A stretch of 64,000 bases of DNA from Molanna angustata (GCA_963576475.1 OY754986.1:12337493-12401492), one strand, 5' to 3'. Positions 33,546 through 44,689 are shown, numbered from the stretch's first letter. Made by a program: numbers and translations. Notes: generated from the letters alone by a model not told the origin.

Positions 33546-33690
33546 ACTTACTACTTACTTTACGTGTCCGGGCTAAATTCTGCCACTCCAGTAAGCCGCG
33601 ACTTATATCGCTTTGTCATTGGTCATAATCAATTCCCTAGGTGTACAGCCTAGGGACTTGATTATGGCCATTCTTATTACTTTATTCTAT
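33546..33690 (-). mobile_element. Short LINE tail inserted in the RTE fragment
   Basis: Begins 'CTTACTACTTACTTTACGTG' + 'TCCGG', the 3' terminus of the jockey-like family at 14680 and 30270, truncated to about 140 bp. The flanks 'ATTCTGTTA' and 'ATTCTATTA' may be its target duplication. A small hairpin (CAATTCCCTAGG..CCTAGGGACTTG) lies inside. Confidence 0.5.
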
Positions 33691-34665
33691 TAATTACATC
33701 TTTCTTCGTCTACATTTCGTACCATGTCACACATCGTTCTATTACAAATTCTTCTAAGCGATCTCATGTCAACTGCATTTATTCTGCTTTCGTGTGTCTT
33801 CTGGCATGTCCAGGTTTCATTTGCATACCTCAAGATTGGCTACGATAGCGTTATGAATGACAACTTTGTGTACCTTTCATTCTGTTAATAACATCTCTCT
33901 TCGTCTTCATTTCGAACCCAATCACACATCGTTCTGTTACAAATTCTTCTAAGCGATCTCATGTCAACTGCATTTATTCTGCTTTCGTGTGACTTCTGCC
34001 ATGTCCAGGTTTCATTTGCATACCTCAAGGTCGGCTACGATAGCGTTATGAATGACAACTTTGTGTACCTTTCATTCAGTTAATAACATCTCTCTTCGTC
34101 TTCATTTCGAACCCAATCACACATCGTTCTGTTACAAATTCTTCTAAGCGATCTCATGTCAACTGCATTTATTCTGCTTTCGTGTGTCTTCTGGCATGTC
34201 CAGGTTTCATTTGCATACCTCAAGGTTGGCTACGATAGCGTTATGAATGACAACTTTGTGTACCTTTCATTCAGTTAATAACATCTCTCTTCGTCTTCAT
34301 TTCGAACCCAATCACACATCGTTCTGTTACAAATTCTTCTAAGCGATCTCATGTCAACTGCATTTATTCTGCTTTCGTGTGTCTTCTGGCATGTCCAGGT
34401 TTCATTTGCATACCTCAAGGTTGGCTACGATAGCGTTATGAATGACAACTTTGTGTACCTTTCATTCAGTTAATAACATCTCTCTTCGTCTTCATTTCGA
34501 ACCCAATCACACATCGTTCTGTTACAAATTCTTCTAAGCGATCTCATGTCAACTGCATTTATTCTGCTTTCGTGTGACTTCTGCCATGTCCAGGAATCAT
34601 TTGCATACGTCAAGGTTGGCTACGAAAGCGTTATGAATGACAACTTTGGCATCTTTTGATATACC
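33691..34665 (-). repeat. Five tandem 195-bp copies of an RTE ORF2 segment
   Basis: The unit start TAATAACATC (first copy TAATTACATC) occurs at 33691, 33886, 34081, 34276 and 34471, exactly 195 bp apart. The period is 65 codons. Each unit, on the minus strand, encodes the same ORF2 stretch: 'PTLRYANETWTC', 'KTHESRINAVDMRSLRRICN' and 'RTMCDWVRNEDEERC', ending in an in-frame stop from the TTATTA junction. The first and last units are the most diverged. Confidence 0.9.
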
Positions 34666-35074
34666 TATTGCGATCATTAATAACTAATCTAAGTTCCTCC
34701 ATGATCATAAATTGGTTTACTCTTCTCTTTCATTTATTAAAATAATCATCGAACATAAAATAAAATAAAATCCAGAAATTATTTAAATGGTGTTTATTTT
34801 ATATATCAAATACTAACACACACAATAAGGTTTAATGAAATTTTCAACTCCGATGAATCATTATTGATTTTACCTTTACCAAATTTCTTCACGTTTGATA
34901 TTTGGACAAAAAATAAAGCTTACTTTGTACAAACAAAATGAGTCCAGTATTTTATAAGAATTTTTAAATAGCAATAATTTTGTCTTTGTTTTTTTTTTCC
35001 TCCATTTTGAGTTTTCACTACGTTAAGTAAATGTCAGTTGAAATATTTAATTCATCTGTGTCCACTTATTTATT
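34666..35074. other. No gene seen
   Basis: AT-rich spacer. Confidence 0.4.
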
Positions 35075-35614
35075 CTTATTTAATTGAATATTTTTATTAT
35101 TGCATATGCGCAAACATTGGATTTTTTTCCCTGTCGGGAGTCAAAGATATTTTTTAACAGATTTTTAATTATCTCAATAGAGACGAAGTTGGAATATTTA
35201 CTGTAGGAGAACCGGGAAATCAAGGCACCTACAGGGCTTGCGACTTGTCATCGGCTGGTTTACGTGATCACTTTATGCGCTTGCGCAACGTTCACCGTTC
35301 ATTAAATAAAAATAATAAGATTGTTGTTCATAATTTCACCCATAGATGGCTGTAGTAAAAATTCCTTATTTTCAAGCGAAAAGAATTTCAGTATTACAAT
35401 ATATAGAACTTTCAAAATTGAATTGATAGGGATCTCATTAAAAGGCATAATTGGTGAACGTTGCGCAAGCGCATAAAGTGATCACGTAAACCAGCCGATG
35501 ACAGGTCGTAAGCCCTGTAGGTGCCTTGATTTCCCGGTTCTCCTACAATAAATATTCCAACTTCGTCTCTATTGAGATAATTAAAAATCTGTTAAAAAAT
35601 ATCTTATTTAATTG
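35075..35614 (-). mobile_element. Foldback family B, copy 5, with 12-bp target duplication
   Basis: Flanked by the perfect 12-bp direct repeat CTTATTTAATTG (35075-35086, 35603-35614). The R end and extension are on the left, the L end (..CTGTTAAAAAATAT) on the right. Between them are two inverted arms of about 150 bp around a centre that shares 'AAAATTCCTTATTTTCAAGC' with copy 4 in reverse. The left arm is broken after CAACGTTCACC by a small deletion. Confidence 0.85.
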
Positions 35615-35703
35615 TTGTCAACCCTTGAATGCATTTTTAGAAAACCCATTTCTGTTGAATTAATGATCGACAAAGTTATTATTTTGTAGAATTCCAATAA
35701 AAC

Positions 35704-35797
35704 TTATATCTATAATTAAAAGTAAACCACTTTTTGATTCTACGTGAACAAATTCAGGTAGAATCAAAAAGTGGTTAACATTTAATTATAGATATAA
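35704..35797. repeat. Long hairpin, 40-bp arms
   Basis: Arms 35704-35743 and 35758-35797 pair at 38 of 40 positions by eye (CCACTTTTTGATTCTAC / GTAGAATCAAAAAGTGG inner part) around a 14-base loop. It may be a minimal MITE or a cruciform-prone palindrome. Confidence 0.8.
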
Positions 35798-36299
35798 TCT
35801 GTTGAATTATTTTATTTAACAAAAAATAACAATTTTTCGATACTTGAGAAAACTTTTAAAGATTTACAGATGCTTTTTTTATTAATGTGGCTACGTAGGG
35901 GACACCAGCTAATAGGATTTTGGTCCATTATACTCTTCCGAAGAAGCGCACTACGTTGCGTTGGGGAGGGTTTGAAATCTGCTCGGGAAAATCTTAAATC
36001 GGCTTTTAAAAAGACCCGGGTTGTAAGAAGGTGGAAACAAAGAAGTCGGAAGATCGTTCCATTATATAGCCGGGCTGCTGTGTTGATAAAATAGTTCGAG
36101 AAGCGACTGGTTCGTCCATATTGAAGGTTTACTGTGAACGGGCGTTGAGATTGATTGAAACAAGTAACTCTTTTGTGAATGGGTGGAAGAGGAACCAGGG
36201 ATGCAAATTCTTCTGAGCATCTCCCGTGGTAGTATCTATAGTATTAACTTAGAACTTAGAATACCGATCTTGTATCTGTAGTCTATTATTGTGATTACA
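35798..36299. other. No supported gene
   Basis: The plus ORF 35870-36094 (74 codons, basic) and the following 140 bp are GC-richer than their surroundings but match nothing I recognise. It may be an old element. Confidence 0.35.
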
Positions 36300-36545
36300 A
36301 TATATTAGTCAATGAGCCAAGGGGATATAGTGGGGAGTTATGAATTCGCAATTTTGAGGCTATTTTTTTATTGCAGATTATCAACTAGTAACATGCTGAC
36401 ATTGTATTCTGAAAGTTTCATCACAATGTATCTGTGTGTGTTTTCTGTGTAGGTACCTACTATATGTGTTGTGTGCTATGTACGGCGTGTTTATTTTACT
36501 TTATCGATTATTGTCTAAAGTAGGTATTCGTTAGATTCTTTTCAA
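36300..36545 (-). repeat. Interspersed family A, copy 3 (partial)
   Basis: Carries the right-hand half only: 'CAAGGGGATATAGTGGGGAG', 'GAAAGTTTCATCACAATGTA' and 'TTTACTTTATCGATTAT'. Confidence 0.7.
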
Positions 36546-36949
36546 ATTTTTCAAATAATTTTTGGCACTGATCGTTTTCTATATAGTCGACTGAAATATT
36601 TTTCTGGTAAATATTTAACATTTTATCTCCCTTCTGAAACAAATTTAATAATTCCTGTCATTCAATTTCAGCATGAAGGGTATGGAGTGAGGTAGAGGAA
36701 TTTTTTCACGACCTAACGCCTTCCAATTGTTTCCAAATATGTAGGTTGCTCGTTTTAATATTTTTTAAAAGTAAAATAAAATTCCTCAATTATTGTCCAT
36801 TGTGAATTCCAACTGTTTGATAATTATGAATGCGACCAAGTCAAAATGAAGGTCTTTGAATAGATTGAAAGAAAGTAAAGTTTAGGCTAGGAAATTGAGG
36901 GACGCAGAACGAATAGCTATAAAGAATATTTACATAGATAAATATAATT

Positions 36950-37760
36950 TCTTTTTTTACTCCTCACTAACCCAAGGGGATATAGTGGGGGGTTATGGTT
37001 TCACAATTAATAAGGGTATTTTTTTATTTCAGATTATTAACTAGTATCATGCTGAGATTGTATTCTGAAAGTTTCATCACAATGTATCTGTGTGTGTGCT
37101 ATGTGCCGTGTGCTATGTACGGCATGTTTATTTATTTATTTATTTAATTTTGCTTCTCGGGCAACTAACAGGTACTATGTCAAATATTAATTTAACACGC
37201 ACCCAATAACAAGTTGCCACATTCTGGAGACTTACGATATTAATCGTCTCACAGATCCAGACTGAAAACACAATTATAAACTGTGTCTCCACCGGGAATC
37301 GAACCCGGGACCTTTGGATCAGCAGTCAGATACCCAACCAACTGAGCCACGAAGGCCGAAGCCATGTTTATTATACTTTATCGATTATAGACTAAAGTAC
37401 TCATTCGATTCTTTTCAAATTTTGTAAATATGTATATCTAATACTCACTTAGACCCCATTAGATTTTGAACGATATATGAATAGTGCTTCTCAATTTTTT
37501 TAACTGTTTAATATTTCAAAGTGACCTCAAGCTCAGGAAACTTAAAATTTGAATTTTTTATTTTCAAATTGGTTAAAAGGCACATCACTGTCATAAAATG
37601 GCATTGAAGAATTTTCAAGTTTTCATAATAAAATATTTAAATAATCGAAGAAAGTCATTTCATGAAAATGTTGAATATTTTCCATACGAAATTTGGATAC
37701 TTTATAGAATGAATTGTTAGTGAGGAGTTTAGCTTTGGTCACAACCCACTGGTTTTTTAA
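36950..37760 (-). repeat. Interspersed family A, copy 4, split by a SINE
   Basis: A full-length reverse copy from 'ACTCCTCACTAACCCAAGGG' to 'GTTAGTGAGGAGTTTAGC' and 'CACAACCCACTGG'. The SINE at 37133-37362 interrupts it. Without that insertion the order matches 2762-3315. Confidence 0.78.
37123..37372 (-). mobile_element. tRNA-derived SINE, family 2, 10-bp target duplication
   Basis: The body, 37133-37362, is flanked by CATGTTTATT at 37123-37132 and 37363-37372. On the minus strand the head is GGCCTTCGTGGCTCAGTTGG with B box GGGTTCGATTCCCGGTGGAG, then 'CTGGATCTGTGAGACGATTA', 'GTCTCCAGAATGTGGCAACT' and an AAATAAATAAATAAATA tail. This is the best-preserved member of the family here. Confidence 0.88.
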
Positions 37761-37764
37761 ATAT

Positions 37765-38385
37765 TCTACGCAAAATGGATTGAGAATAAATGCAACTAAA
37801 TCTAAAGTGATGGTATTTGAGAAGAGCGAAAGACGAACAAAATGCGCGATACGAATGGAAAATGTACAACTAGAAAAACTGGATGAATATTTATACTTTG
37901 GAAGCATGTTTCAGCGTGATGGAAGACTGGAAAAAGATATTGAATGGAGAGTAACAGCAAGCAATCTGTAATGGCTGACCCAATTATTTCGAGGCAAGCA
38001 AGTTTGCGGTACACAATTGTATCGTCGCGTCGTACCGACTCTAATGTATGCTAGTGAGGCATGGACATTCAGAAGACACATAAAAGTAGAATAAACGCAG
38101 TTGTGTGTTAAACGATTTATGATAGAATAAGAAATGAGGATATTAGACGAGAATGTATAATTGAAAAATATATCGTTTGTAAGAAGAAAATAAATGCCCT
38201 GTGGTAGTTTGTTTGAAACGTATGTAGAGGTCTGCCAAGGAAAAGTTGGTACGATCACTTAAATGGAATAATAAAATATGGAGACATCAGCGTGCATGAA
38301 ACGATGCATGGACGTGAAATAATTGCCAAGAGAAAGGTGTCTGACGTTCGGTTCGCTCTGCCTACCCCAAATATGGAAATTACGT
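37765..38385 (+). pseudogene. RTE-type LINE ORF2 C-terminal part
   Basis: Plus-strand frame 37714-37971 carries 'GLRINATKSKVMVFEKSERR', 'MENVQLEKLDEYLYFGSMFQ' and 'RDGRLEKDIEWRVTA', the RTE-type region just after the RT palm. Downstream, with stops and shifts, follow 'VPTLMYASEAWTF' and 'RGLPRKSWYDHLNG'. 'DVRFALPTPN' closes it. It starts directly after family A copy 4, whose insertion probably cut it. The long minus-strand frames over the same bases are shadows. Confidence 0.78.
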
Positions 38386-38724
38386 GATTTTATGGTACTT
38401 AACTGAATAAAATGGTGTTAATTATAATATTTTTATAATAAAACTAATAATTAAATATTTTCTGAGTAAATGTGGCTATTTTTCCTACAAAAATGTTCAA
38501 TACATTTTACATTTTGTTGATCTTCGGTTATAATCAAATCCTCATACCAACTAATATTTTAGTGAGTAGTGTACCTAATATTTATGTAGCTATGTAGGTA
38601 AGTATATATATGCCATATGGATATGTAACTGTTTTATCTGCATTCGTGTTCTTGTCGCAGGCAAGAACCAAGGGAGATTTCTTGTTTTTAATTTATTTAT
38701 GTATGAAGTATCTAGATTTCATTC
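38386..38724. other. No gene seen
   Basis: AT-rich spacer between two RTE fragments of opposite orientation. Confidence 0.4.
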
Positions 38725-39210
38725 ATACATACCATCACGCCATGTCCCTTGCGGGGTAGGCAGAGAGAACCGAACGCCACATTTTTCTATCCTGGCACGC
38801 ATCCCTCGCTTCGTCCACATTCATGCATCGTCTCATACATGCTCGTCTATTGCTCACACTTCTAACATTTCCGTCTTTCAAAATTTCGTTCACATGGTCG
38901 TGCCATCCCTTTCTTGGGCGTCCCCGACCTCACATTCCATTCCTTTCCGCTCTGTATATTTTCTTCGTGAGGCGCTCCTCATTCATTCTCCCCATGTGAC
39001 CAAACCATCTCAATGTGTTCACTTTCATTCTAGTAATGACATCTTTCTTCATCTTACATTTTTTCCTTATGTCCTCATTTCTTACCCGGTCATACATCGT
39101 TCTATTACAAATCCTTCTTAACGATCTCATTTCAACTGCATTTATTCTACTTTCATGCGTCTTCTGCCATGTCCAGGTTTCACTTGCATACGTCAAGGTT
39201 GGCACTACGA
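38725..39210 (-). pseudogene. RTE-type LINE 3' end
   Basis: Minus frame 38930-39205 reads 'MPTLTYASETWTWQKTHESR', 'INAVEMRSLRRICNRTMYDR' and 'MKVNTLRWFGHMGRMNEERL', followed toward 38725 by the RACM.R..M.VDEAR / 'GVRFSLPTPQGT' closing region read in a second frame, and a tail of ATGTATG units. It belongs to the same family as the tandem units at 33691 and is the intact version of that segment. The plus ORFs here are shadows. Confidence 0.82.
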
Positions 39211-39436
39211 CGGCATTATCTAGATTTCATTCAAGAATGAATTCATTCAAGAAGAACTGAAGGTCCCAACGAATAATATTGCTCTAATTTTATATACACA
39301 GTTGCTTTGATGACGATTTATAAAAACCAGTGGGTTATGGCCAACTATCTACTCTTATATTCCCATTGTCTGTTTATTTTTTGTATTTCCCGTATACTTT
39401 CACGAAAACGCCAGGTAGAAAAAAACTAATTATATA
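39211..39436. other. No gene seen
   Basis: Contains a worn end of family A ('AAAACCAGTGGGTTATGGCC' near 39324). Confidence 0.4.
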
Positions 39437-40560
39437 ACTAGTTGCATGTAACACATGAGATCCAACTGTCGATAGCGATAGTATGTATAGTTGAAGAATA
39501 AGTACCAAACTATAAACCCATAAAAACAAATTATTTAATATTCCAACTGTCGATTTGTTCAGGAGAACTTTGTTCTCTTAACATATCGACAATGTATCAA
39601 GCCAGAATACGCGAGAATTGTATGGAGAGGTCTACTTTTTTCACGGCTTTTCCAACTTTGAAGTCAAAAAACACCAACTTAGAGGCTTCGCAGCATATAT
39701 GTTCCATACACGGATTTACTCAGAATTCGGAGTAGAACATTTCGTGTGTCTGTGTGTGTGTGTGTGTGTGTGTCTGTGTGTGTGTGTGTCCCTTATAACT
39801 TTTGATCCGCTCAATTTACAGAGCCCAAAATTTCAGAATATATAAACAGTTATAGGTTTACAAAACTTTTATACTCAGAATTTCGAATTTTTGTTTGAGT
39901 CAGGGGTTATCAACTTTTGAATTTTTACTTTATTTTTCCATATATCTCAGAAACCATAAAAGCTAGATCGCTGAAATTTAGTATAAACATAGACAAATAC
40001 AAAATCTCAAATAAGTTTTTTTAAAAAAAATCCAGAGTTTCTCAAACATTTTTTATTAAGAAAAATATTTTTTTTATGATAAATTTATGAGTTTAACTGC
40101 CTATATTTCCAATTTTTTTAAAAATATCAAGAAAAGCCGAAACACCCCAACTAGATAATTTAATTTTCTATAAAAAATATTAACATTGTATTAGCACATC
40201 TCAATTTTTTTTTAATAATTTTTATAAAAATTGAATTTAGTGACGACATTGCTTCATACAATTTTTATGCCAATCGCCTACACACAATATCTAAGAAGAC
40301 TCAATTGTTTGATACTAATCTCCAAACATACATACATACCATCATTCTGTTTTCATATTCTGGGTAGGATCAAAGGACTGACCTCCATACTATCCAATCT
40401 TGACATACATACATTTTATGTAGGTACATGTGTTGTATAGATAATACAATATCTTAAAATATTAAATAATTTGTATTTATGGGATTATAGTTTGGTACTT
40501 CAATTATACATTCTATCGCTATCGACAGTTGGATCTCATGTGTTACATGCAACTAGTTTA
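39437..40560 (+). repeat. Hairpin family C, copy with both ends
   Basis: Opens 'GCATGTAACACATGAGATCC' + AACTGTCGATAGCGATAG and closes with the inverse (CTATCGCTATCGACAGTTGG ... TTACATGCAACTAG), arms of about 100 bp. Inside are a second copy of ATTCCAACTGTCGAT with the hairpin (GTTCAGGAGAACTTTGTTCTC), 'GAGGCTTCGCAGCATATATG', a TG microsatellite (39739-39789), 'AACTTTTGATCCGCTCAATT' and 'GAATTTAGTGACGACATTGC'. It is non-coding in every frame. The class is unknown. Confidence 0.72.
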
Positions 40561-41760
40561 AGATATTAGGTTTTCTATACAACACATGTACCTAGGTATG
40601 AATGTCAAGATAGGATAGTATGGAGGTCAGTCCTTTGATCCTACCCAGAATGTGAAAACAGCATGATGGTATGTTTGTATGTTTGGAGATTAGTATCAAA
40701 TTATTAAGTCTTCCAACTGTCGATTTGTTCAGGAGAACTTTGTTCTCTTAACATATCGACAATGTTTCAAGCCAGAATACGCGAGAATTGTATGCAGAGG
40801 TCTACTTTTTTCACGGCATTTCCAACTTTGAAGTCAAAAAACACTAACTTAGAGGCTTCGCAGCATATATGTTTCATACACGGATTTACTCAGAATTCGG
40901 AGTAGAACATTTCGTGTGTCTGTGTGTGTGTGTGTGTGTGTCTGTGTGTGTGTCTGTGTGTGTGTCTGTGTGTGTGTCTGTGTGTGTGTGTGTGTCCGTC
41001 CCCCCTTATAACTTTTGATCCGCTCAATTAACAGAGCCCAAAATTTTAGAATATATAAACAGTTATAGGCCTACAAAACTTTTATACTCAGAATTTTGAA
41101 TTTTTGTTTCAGTCAGGGGTTATCAACTTTTGAATTTTTACTTTATTTTTCCATATATCTCAGAAACCATAAACGCTAGAACGCTGAGAATTGGTACAAA
41201 TATAGACAAATACAAAATCTCAAATCAGTTTTTTCAAAAAAATTCCAAGGTTTCTCAAACATTTTTTATTAAGAAAAATATTTTTTTTATGATAAATTTA
41301 TGAGTTTAACTGCCTATATTTCCGAATTTTTCAAAAATATCGAAAAAAGCCGAAACACCCCTACTAGATAATTTAATTTTCTATAAAAAATATCCATATT
41401 GTACTAGCACATCTCAAACTTTTTTTAACAATTTTTATAAAAATTGAATTTAGGACGACATTGCTTCATACAATTTGTATGTCAGTCGCCTATACACAAT
41501 ATGTAAGAAGTTTTAATAGTTTGATAGGTACTTAATCTCCAAACATACATACAGAACCATCATGCTGTTTTCATATTCCGGGTAGGAAAAGAGGACTGAC
41601 CTCCATACTGTCCTATCTTGACATACATACCAACATGTGTTAAAATTTTTAATAATTTGGATTTATGGGTTTATAGTTTGATTCTTATTCTTCAACTCTA
41701 CATACTATCGCTATCGACAGTTGGATCTCATGTGTTACATGCAACTAGTCTTAGATATTG
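40561..41760 (+). repeat. Hairpin family C, second direct copy
   Basis: The segment 40561-40700 is an inverted copy of 40300-40460 ('GGTCAGTCCTTTGATCCTAC'). The family body follows from 'TCCAACTGTCGATTTGTTCA' through a longer TG tract (40915-40997) and ends again in 'CTATCGACAGTTGGATCTCA' and TTACATGCAACTAG. It is very similar to the previous copy. Confidence 0.72.
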
Positions 41761-42500
41761 TGAGTAGGCTACTTCCATACAAATTGTATGAAACAATGTC
41801 GTCACTAAATTCAATTTTTATAAAAATTGTTGAAAAAAATTTGCATTGTGCTAATACAATTTTAATATTTTTTATAGAAAATTAAATTTTCTAATTGGGA
41901 TGTTTCGGCTTTTTTCGATATTTTAAAAAAAATTGGAAATATATGCAGTTAAACTCATAAATTTATCATAAAAAAAATTTTTTTCTTAATAAAAAATGTT
42001 TGAGAAACCCTGGAATTTTTTTTAAAAAAACATATTTGAGATTTTGCATTTGTCTATGTTTATACCAATTTTTAGCGTTCTAGCTTTTACGGTTTCTGAG
42101 ATATATGGAAAAATAAATCAAAATTTCAAAAGTTGATAACCCCTGACTGAAACAAAATATTCACAATTCTGAGTATAAAAGTTTTGTAGGCTTGTAATTT
42201 TTTATATATTTTAAAATTTTGGGCTCTGTAAATTAAGCGGATCAAAAGTTATAAGGGGGGGACAGACAGACACACACACACAGACACACACAAAACTCAC
42301 ATACAATGTTCTACTCCAAATTCTGAGAAAATCCATGTATGGGAACATATATGCTGCGAGGCCTCTAGTTGGTGCTATTAGCATGCAAAAAGTCCACTAC
42401 ACCATACAAAATTTTCCTTCGTATACGCATCTTGGCTTAATAATGTCGATTCATTAAGAGAATTGAATTCTCATGAACGAATCGACAGTTGGATAATATT
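41761..42500 (-). repeat. Hairpin family C, inverted third copy
   Basis: The same body in reverse ('GTCGTCACTAAATTCAATTT' to 'GAATCGACAGTTGGAT'), with the CA tract at 42270-42295. Its terminal hairpin is the best formed: GTCGATTCATTAAGAGAATT against GAATTCTCATGAACGAATCG. Together with the two copies before it, this forms a 3-kb mixed-orientation cluster. Confidence 0.72.
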
Positions 42501-42649
42501 GATTTTTTCTTGCTTTCAGATTTCAAGGAGGTGTTTCAAAGAACCATAAAAATTGGTGAGTACAAGTTTTTTTTTATTTATTTATTTAGGGCATCGATTG
42601 CCTTTTACATACAAAAATAAGATTAAGACACATTTTACAAAATCGTAGA

Positions 42650-43020
42650 AAAATAAAAATCAAATGCATCTTTAGTAATAAAGCAATGATGGTGTTAGTG
42701 TGACTGTGTTTGTTTCACGCCTTCTGGAAAAATAAGAGCTCCTAAAAATATTATTTATGTGCGTGCATGTACCAGTATACCTGACGCAGTGTCACGCTAA
42801 AAAAATGTTGAATTTTTAAATATACTTGAATAATTAAGTTTTTCATACTGAATGTCCAACAGTAAAACTGTCAAAAAAGGGTGCTTTTTGTACGCAAATA
42901 TAAGTTAACTTAAAAATTAGAATTACGTACTCACACGAATAAATAAGTGTTACGTTTAAGTGAAAAACATGAGGATTATTTTGTATACATTAATCATTTT
43001 TAACCAATTTTAAAACAATA
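42650..43020 (+). repeat. Dispersed repeat J, left copy
   Basis: Shares 'TTTCACGCCTTCTGGAAAAA', 'GTATACCTGACGCAGTGTCA' and 'GCTAAAAAAATGTTGAATTT' with the reverse complement of 47920-48420, about 5 kb away. The two form a long, diverged inverted pair around the tandem-array cluster. Confidence 0.6.
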
Positions 43021-43189
43021 AAATAAGTAAACTATTTTAATTTACTTTTTTAATATTGCAAAACTGCGCTAGGTCAGTGGAGTCTCGGTGTAGGTACATA
43101 CAAAGTGTATGTTAATGTTGAAATATAAAAAATATTGAATTAAAAAAAACCGTATTATTCAGGTGAATTGTGTACACATTCAAAATATA

Positions 43190-43345
43190 TAGAACTTTCA
43201 AAAATTACATTGATAAGGGAACTCAATAAGAAGGCATAATTGGTGAACGCTACGCAGGCGCATAAAGTGATCACGTAAACCAGCCTATTTCCTGGTTCTT
43301 CTATAATACCCCAACTTCATCTCTATTGAGATGTTATTGTCAATA
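43190..43345 (-). repeat. Foldback family B, copy 6 (worn fragment)
   Basis: 'AAGGCATAATTGGTGAACGC', 'AAAGTGATCACGTAAACCAG' and 'ATCTCTATTGAGATG' follow the order of the right arm of copy 5, with small deletions. No ends or flanking duplication. Confidence 0.65.
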
Positions 43346-43774
43346 AAAAAAAATATATATACATATATTATGTAAAAGTTTTCCGAGATTCAAAGTGAAC
43401 GAATTCCTCAATTGTTGTTTGAGATAAAATAATTTATTTTACACCCCGAATAAAATAATTAAATAAATGTGTCACATGCGAGTTTTTAATTTTGAGGTGT
43501 TAATTATTGTAATGTATCTAAATGTCGTGTTAAGTATTTTGAAAACGGGGTGTAAAAATTACCATAACAAATTGGGAACAAATTGACATGGTTAAGTAAA
43601 AAACCTTGTCTGTAGGGTTGTCAAATCATTTTTTTATCTTGTATTTTTTCGATTATTATTTGAGTATACAATTTTTAAAAAAATATATCCTTGGTAAAAC
43701 TACACCTACAATACGTAAATATTAAAATAAATAAATAGAACAATACTAAATTATATTGTTTTAATATATACATA
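43346..43774. other. No gene seen
   Basis: AT-rich. A pair of 'CACCCCG' / 'CGGGGTGT' words (43442, 43548) is the only notable feature. Confidence 0.35.
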
Positions 43775-43890
43775 CGTAATAAATTATCACGGCGTGTCCC
43801 ACGGGGTAGGCAGAGAGAACCTATCGCTATTTTTTTTTTATATTTAAACGCATCCATCGCCTTGTCAATATTCATGCATCGTCCTTATTT
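43775..43890 (-). pseudogene. RTE-type LINE, 3' end only, worn
   Basis: The minus strand reads 'CMNIDKAMDAFK' and 'FSLPTPWDTP'-like words. The plus-strand words 'GGGGTAGGCAGAGAGAACC' and 'CATGCATCGTC' match the tail at 38735-38835. Confidence 0.55.
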
Positions 43891-44689
43891 TAATAATCAA
43901 ATTATTAAAAGATCTGTAAAAATATTCTTGGTACGATATTAAATATTCTCATTTTGATCAGTTTTATTTATTTATTTATTCAAATCAACAATAACGATAC
44001 AAAAAAAATTTACAACAATACAATAGTGAAACATAGTACAACAAAAAATATGAAAAATAGACAATTTAGTATATATTTGTTGGCACTGACAAAATGAATA
44101 CAATCTATCAGTACCAACATCCAGTGGATAAGAACTATTCCACTAAGCAGTGCTTGTGTCGGACATAGCTTTCTATTCATTTTAACTGACTTTTTTTATT
44201 AATATATTTATTACTAGCTTTTATGTCCCGCCGTTGGCCAAGAATGTAAATTAGTGAAGGAATAAGCAATCGTTTATATAATATTGTCACAAAAAATATT
44301 TGCTAATTCGTAGTATGAAAAGTAGTTTGAAATTTAATTGAGTTTAAGCGATGTAAAATGTTCAAGTGATGACCACAACCCATTTGTTTTTATATATAAG
44401 TAGGTACATACAATTTCTGCACGCATGGACTATGGTAAATGGTTTTAAATATGACTGATTATAAAGAGACAACGTTGTAAAGAGTTTGGATTTGGCCACA
44501 ACCCCTATTTTTATACATTGTCATCGAACGCAAATGTGTTTTAAATATTTAGTAATTTTGGATGATGGGAAATGGCTTAAAAATTAAATAAACAAAAGTA
44601 GTGAAAAGATTCTAGTGTTGGTCACATCCCATTCGTTTTTATATTTTTCGTCAAGTGTGCATGTTATTTATAATATTTCTATACAATCT
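43891..44689. other. No gene; possible LINE 3' UTR and worn repeat ends
   Basis: 43970-44170 starts with TTTATTTATTTATTC like the tail of the LINEs at 10655 and 56100 (minus) but keeps no coding part. 44360-44640 has three worn copies of a '(G)GTCACAACCCATT.GTTTTTAT' word, an old derivative of the family A end. Confidence 0.4.

Noticed and set aside
37911..38258. 115-codon minus ORF
   Set aside because: Antisense of the plus-strand RTE fragment.
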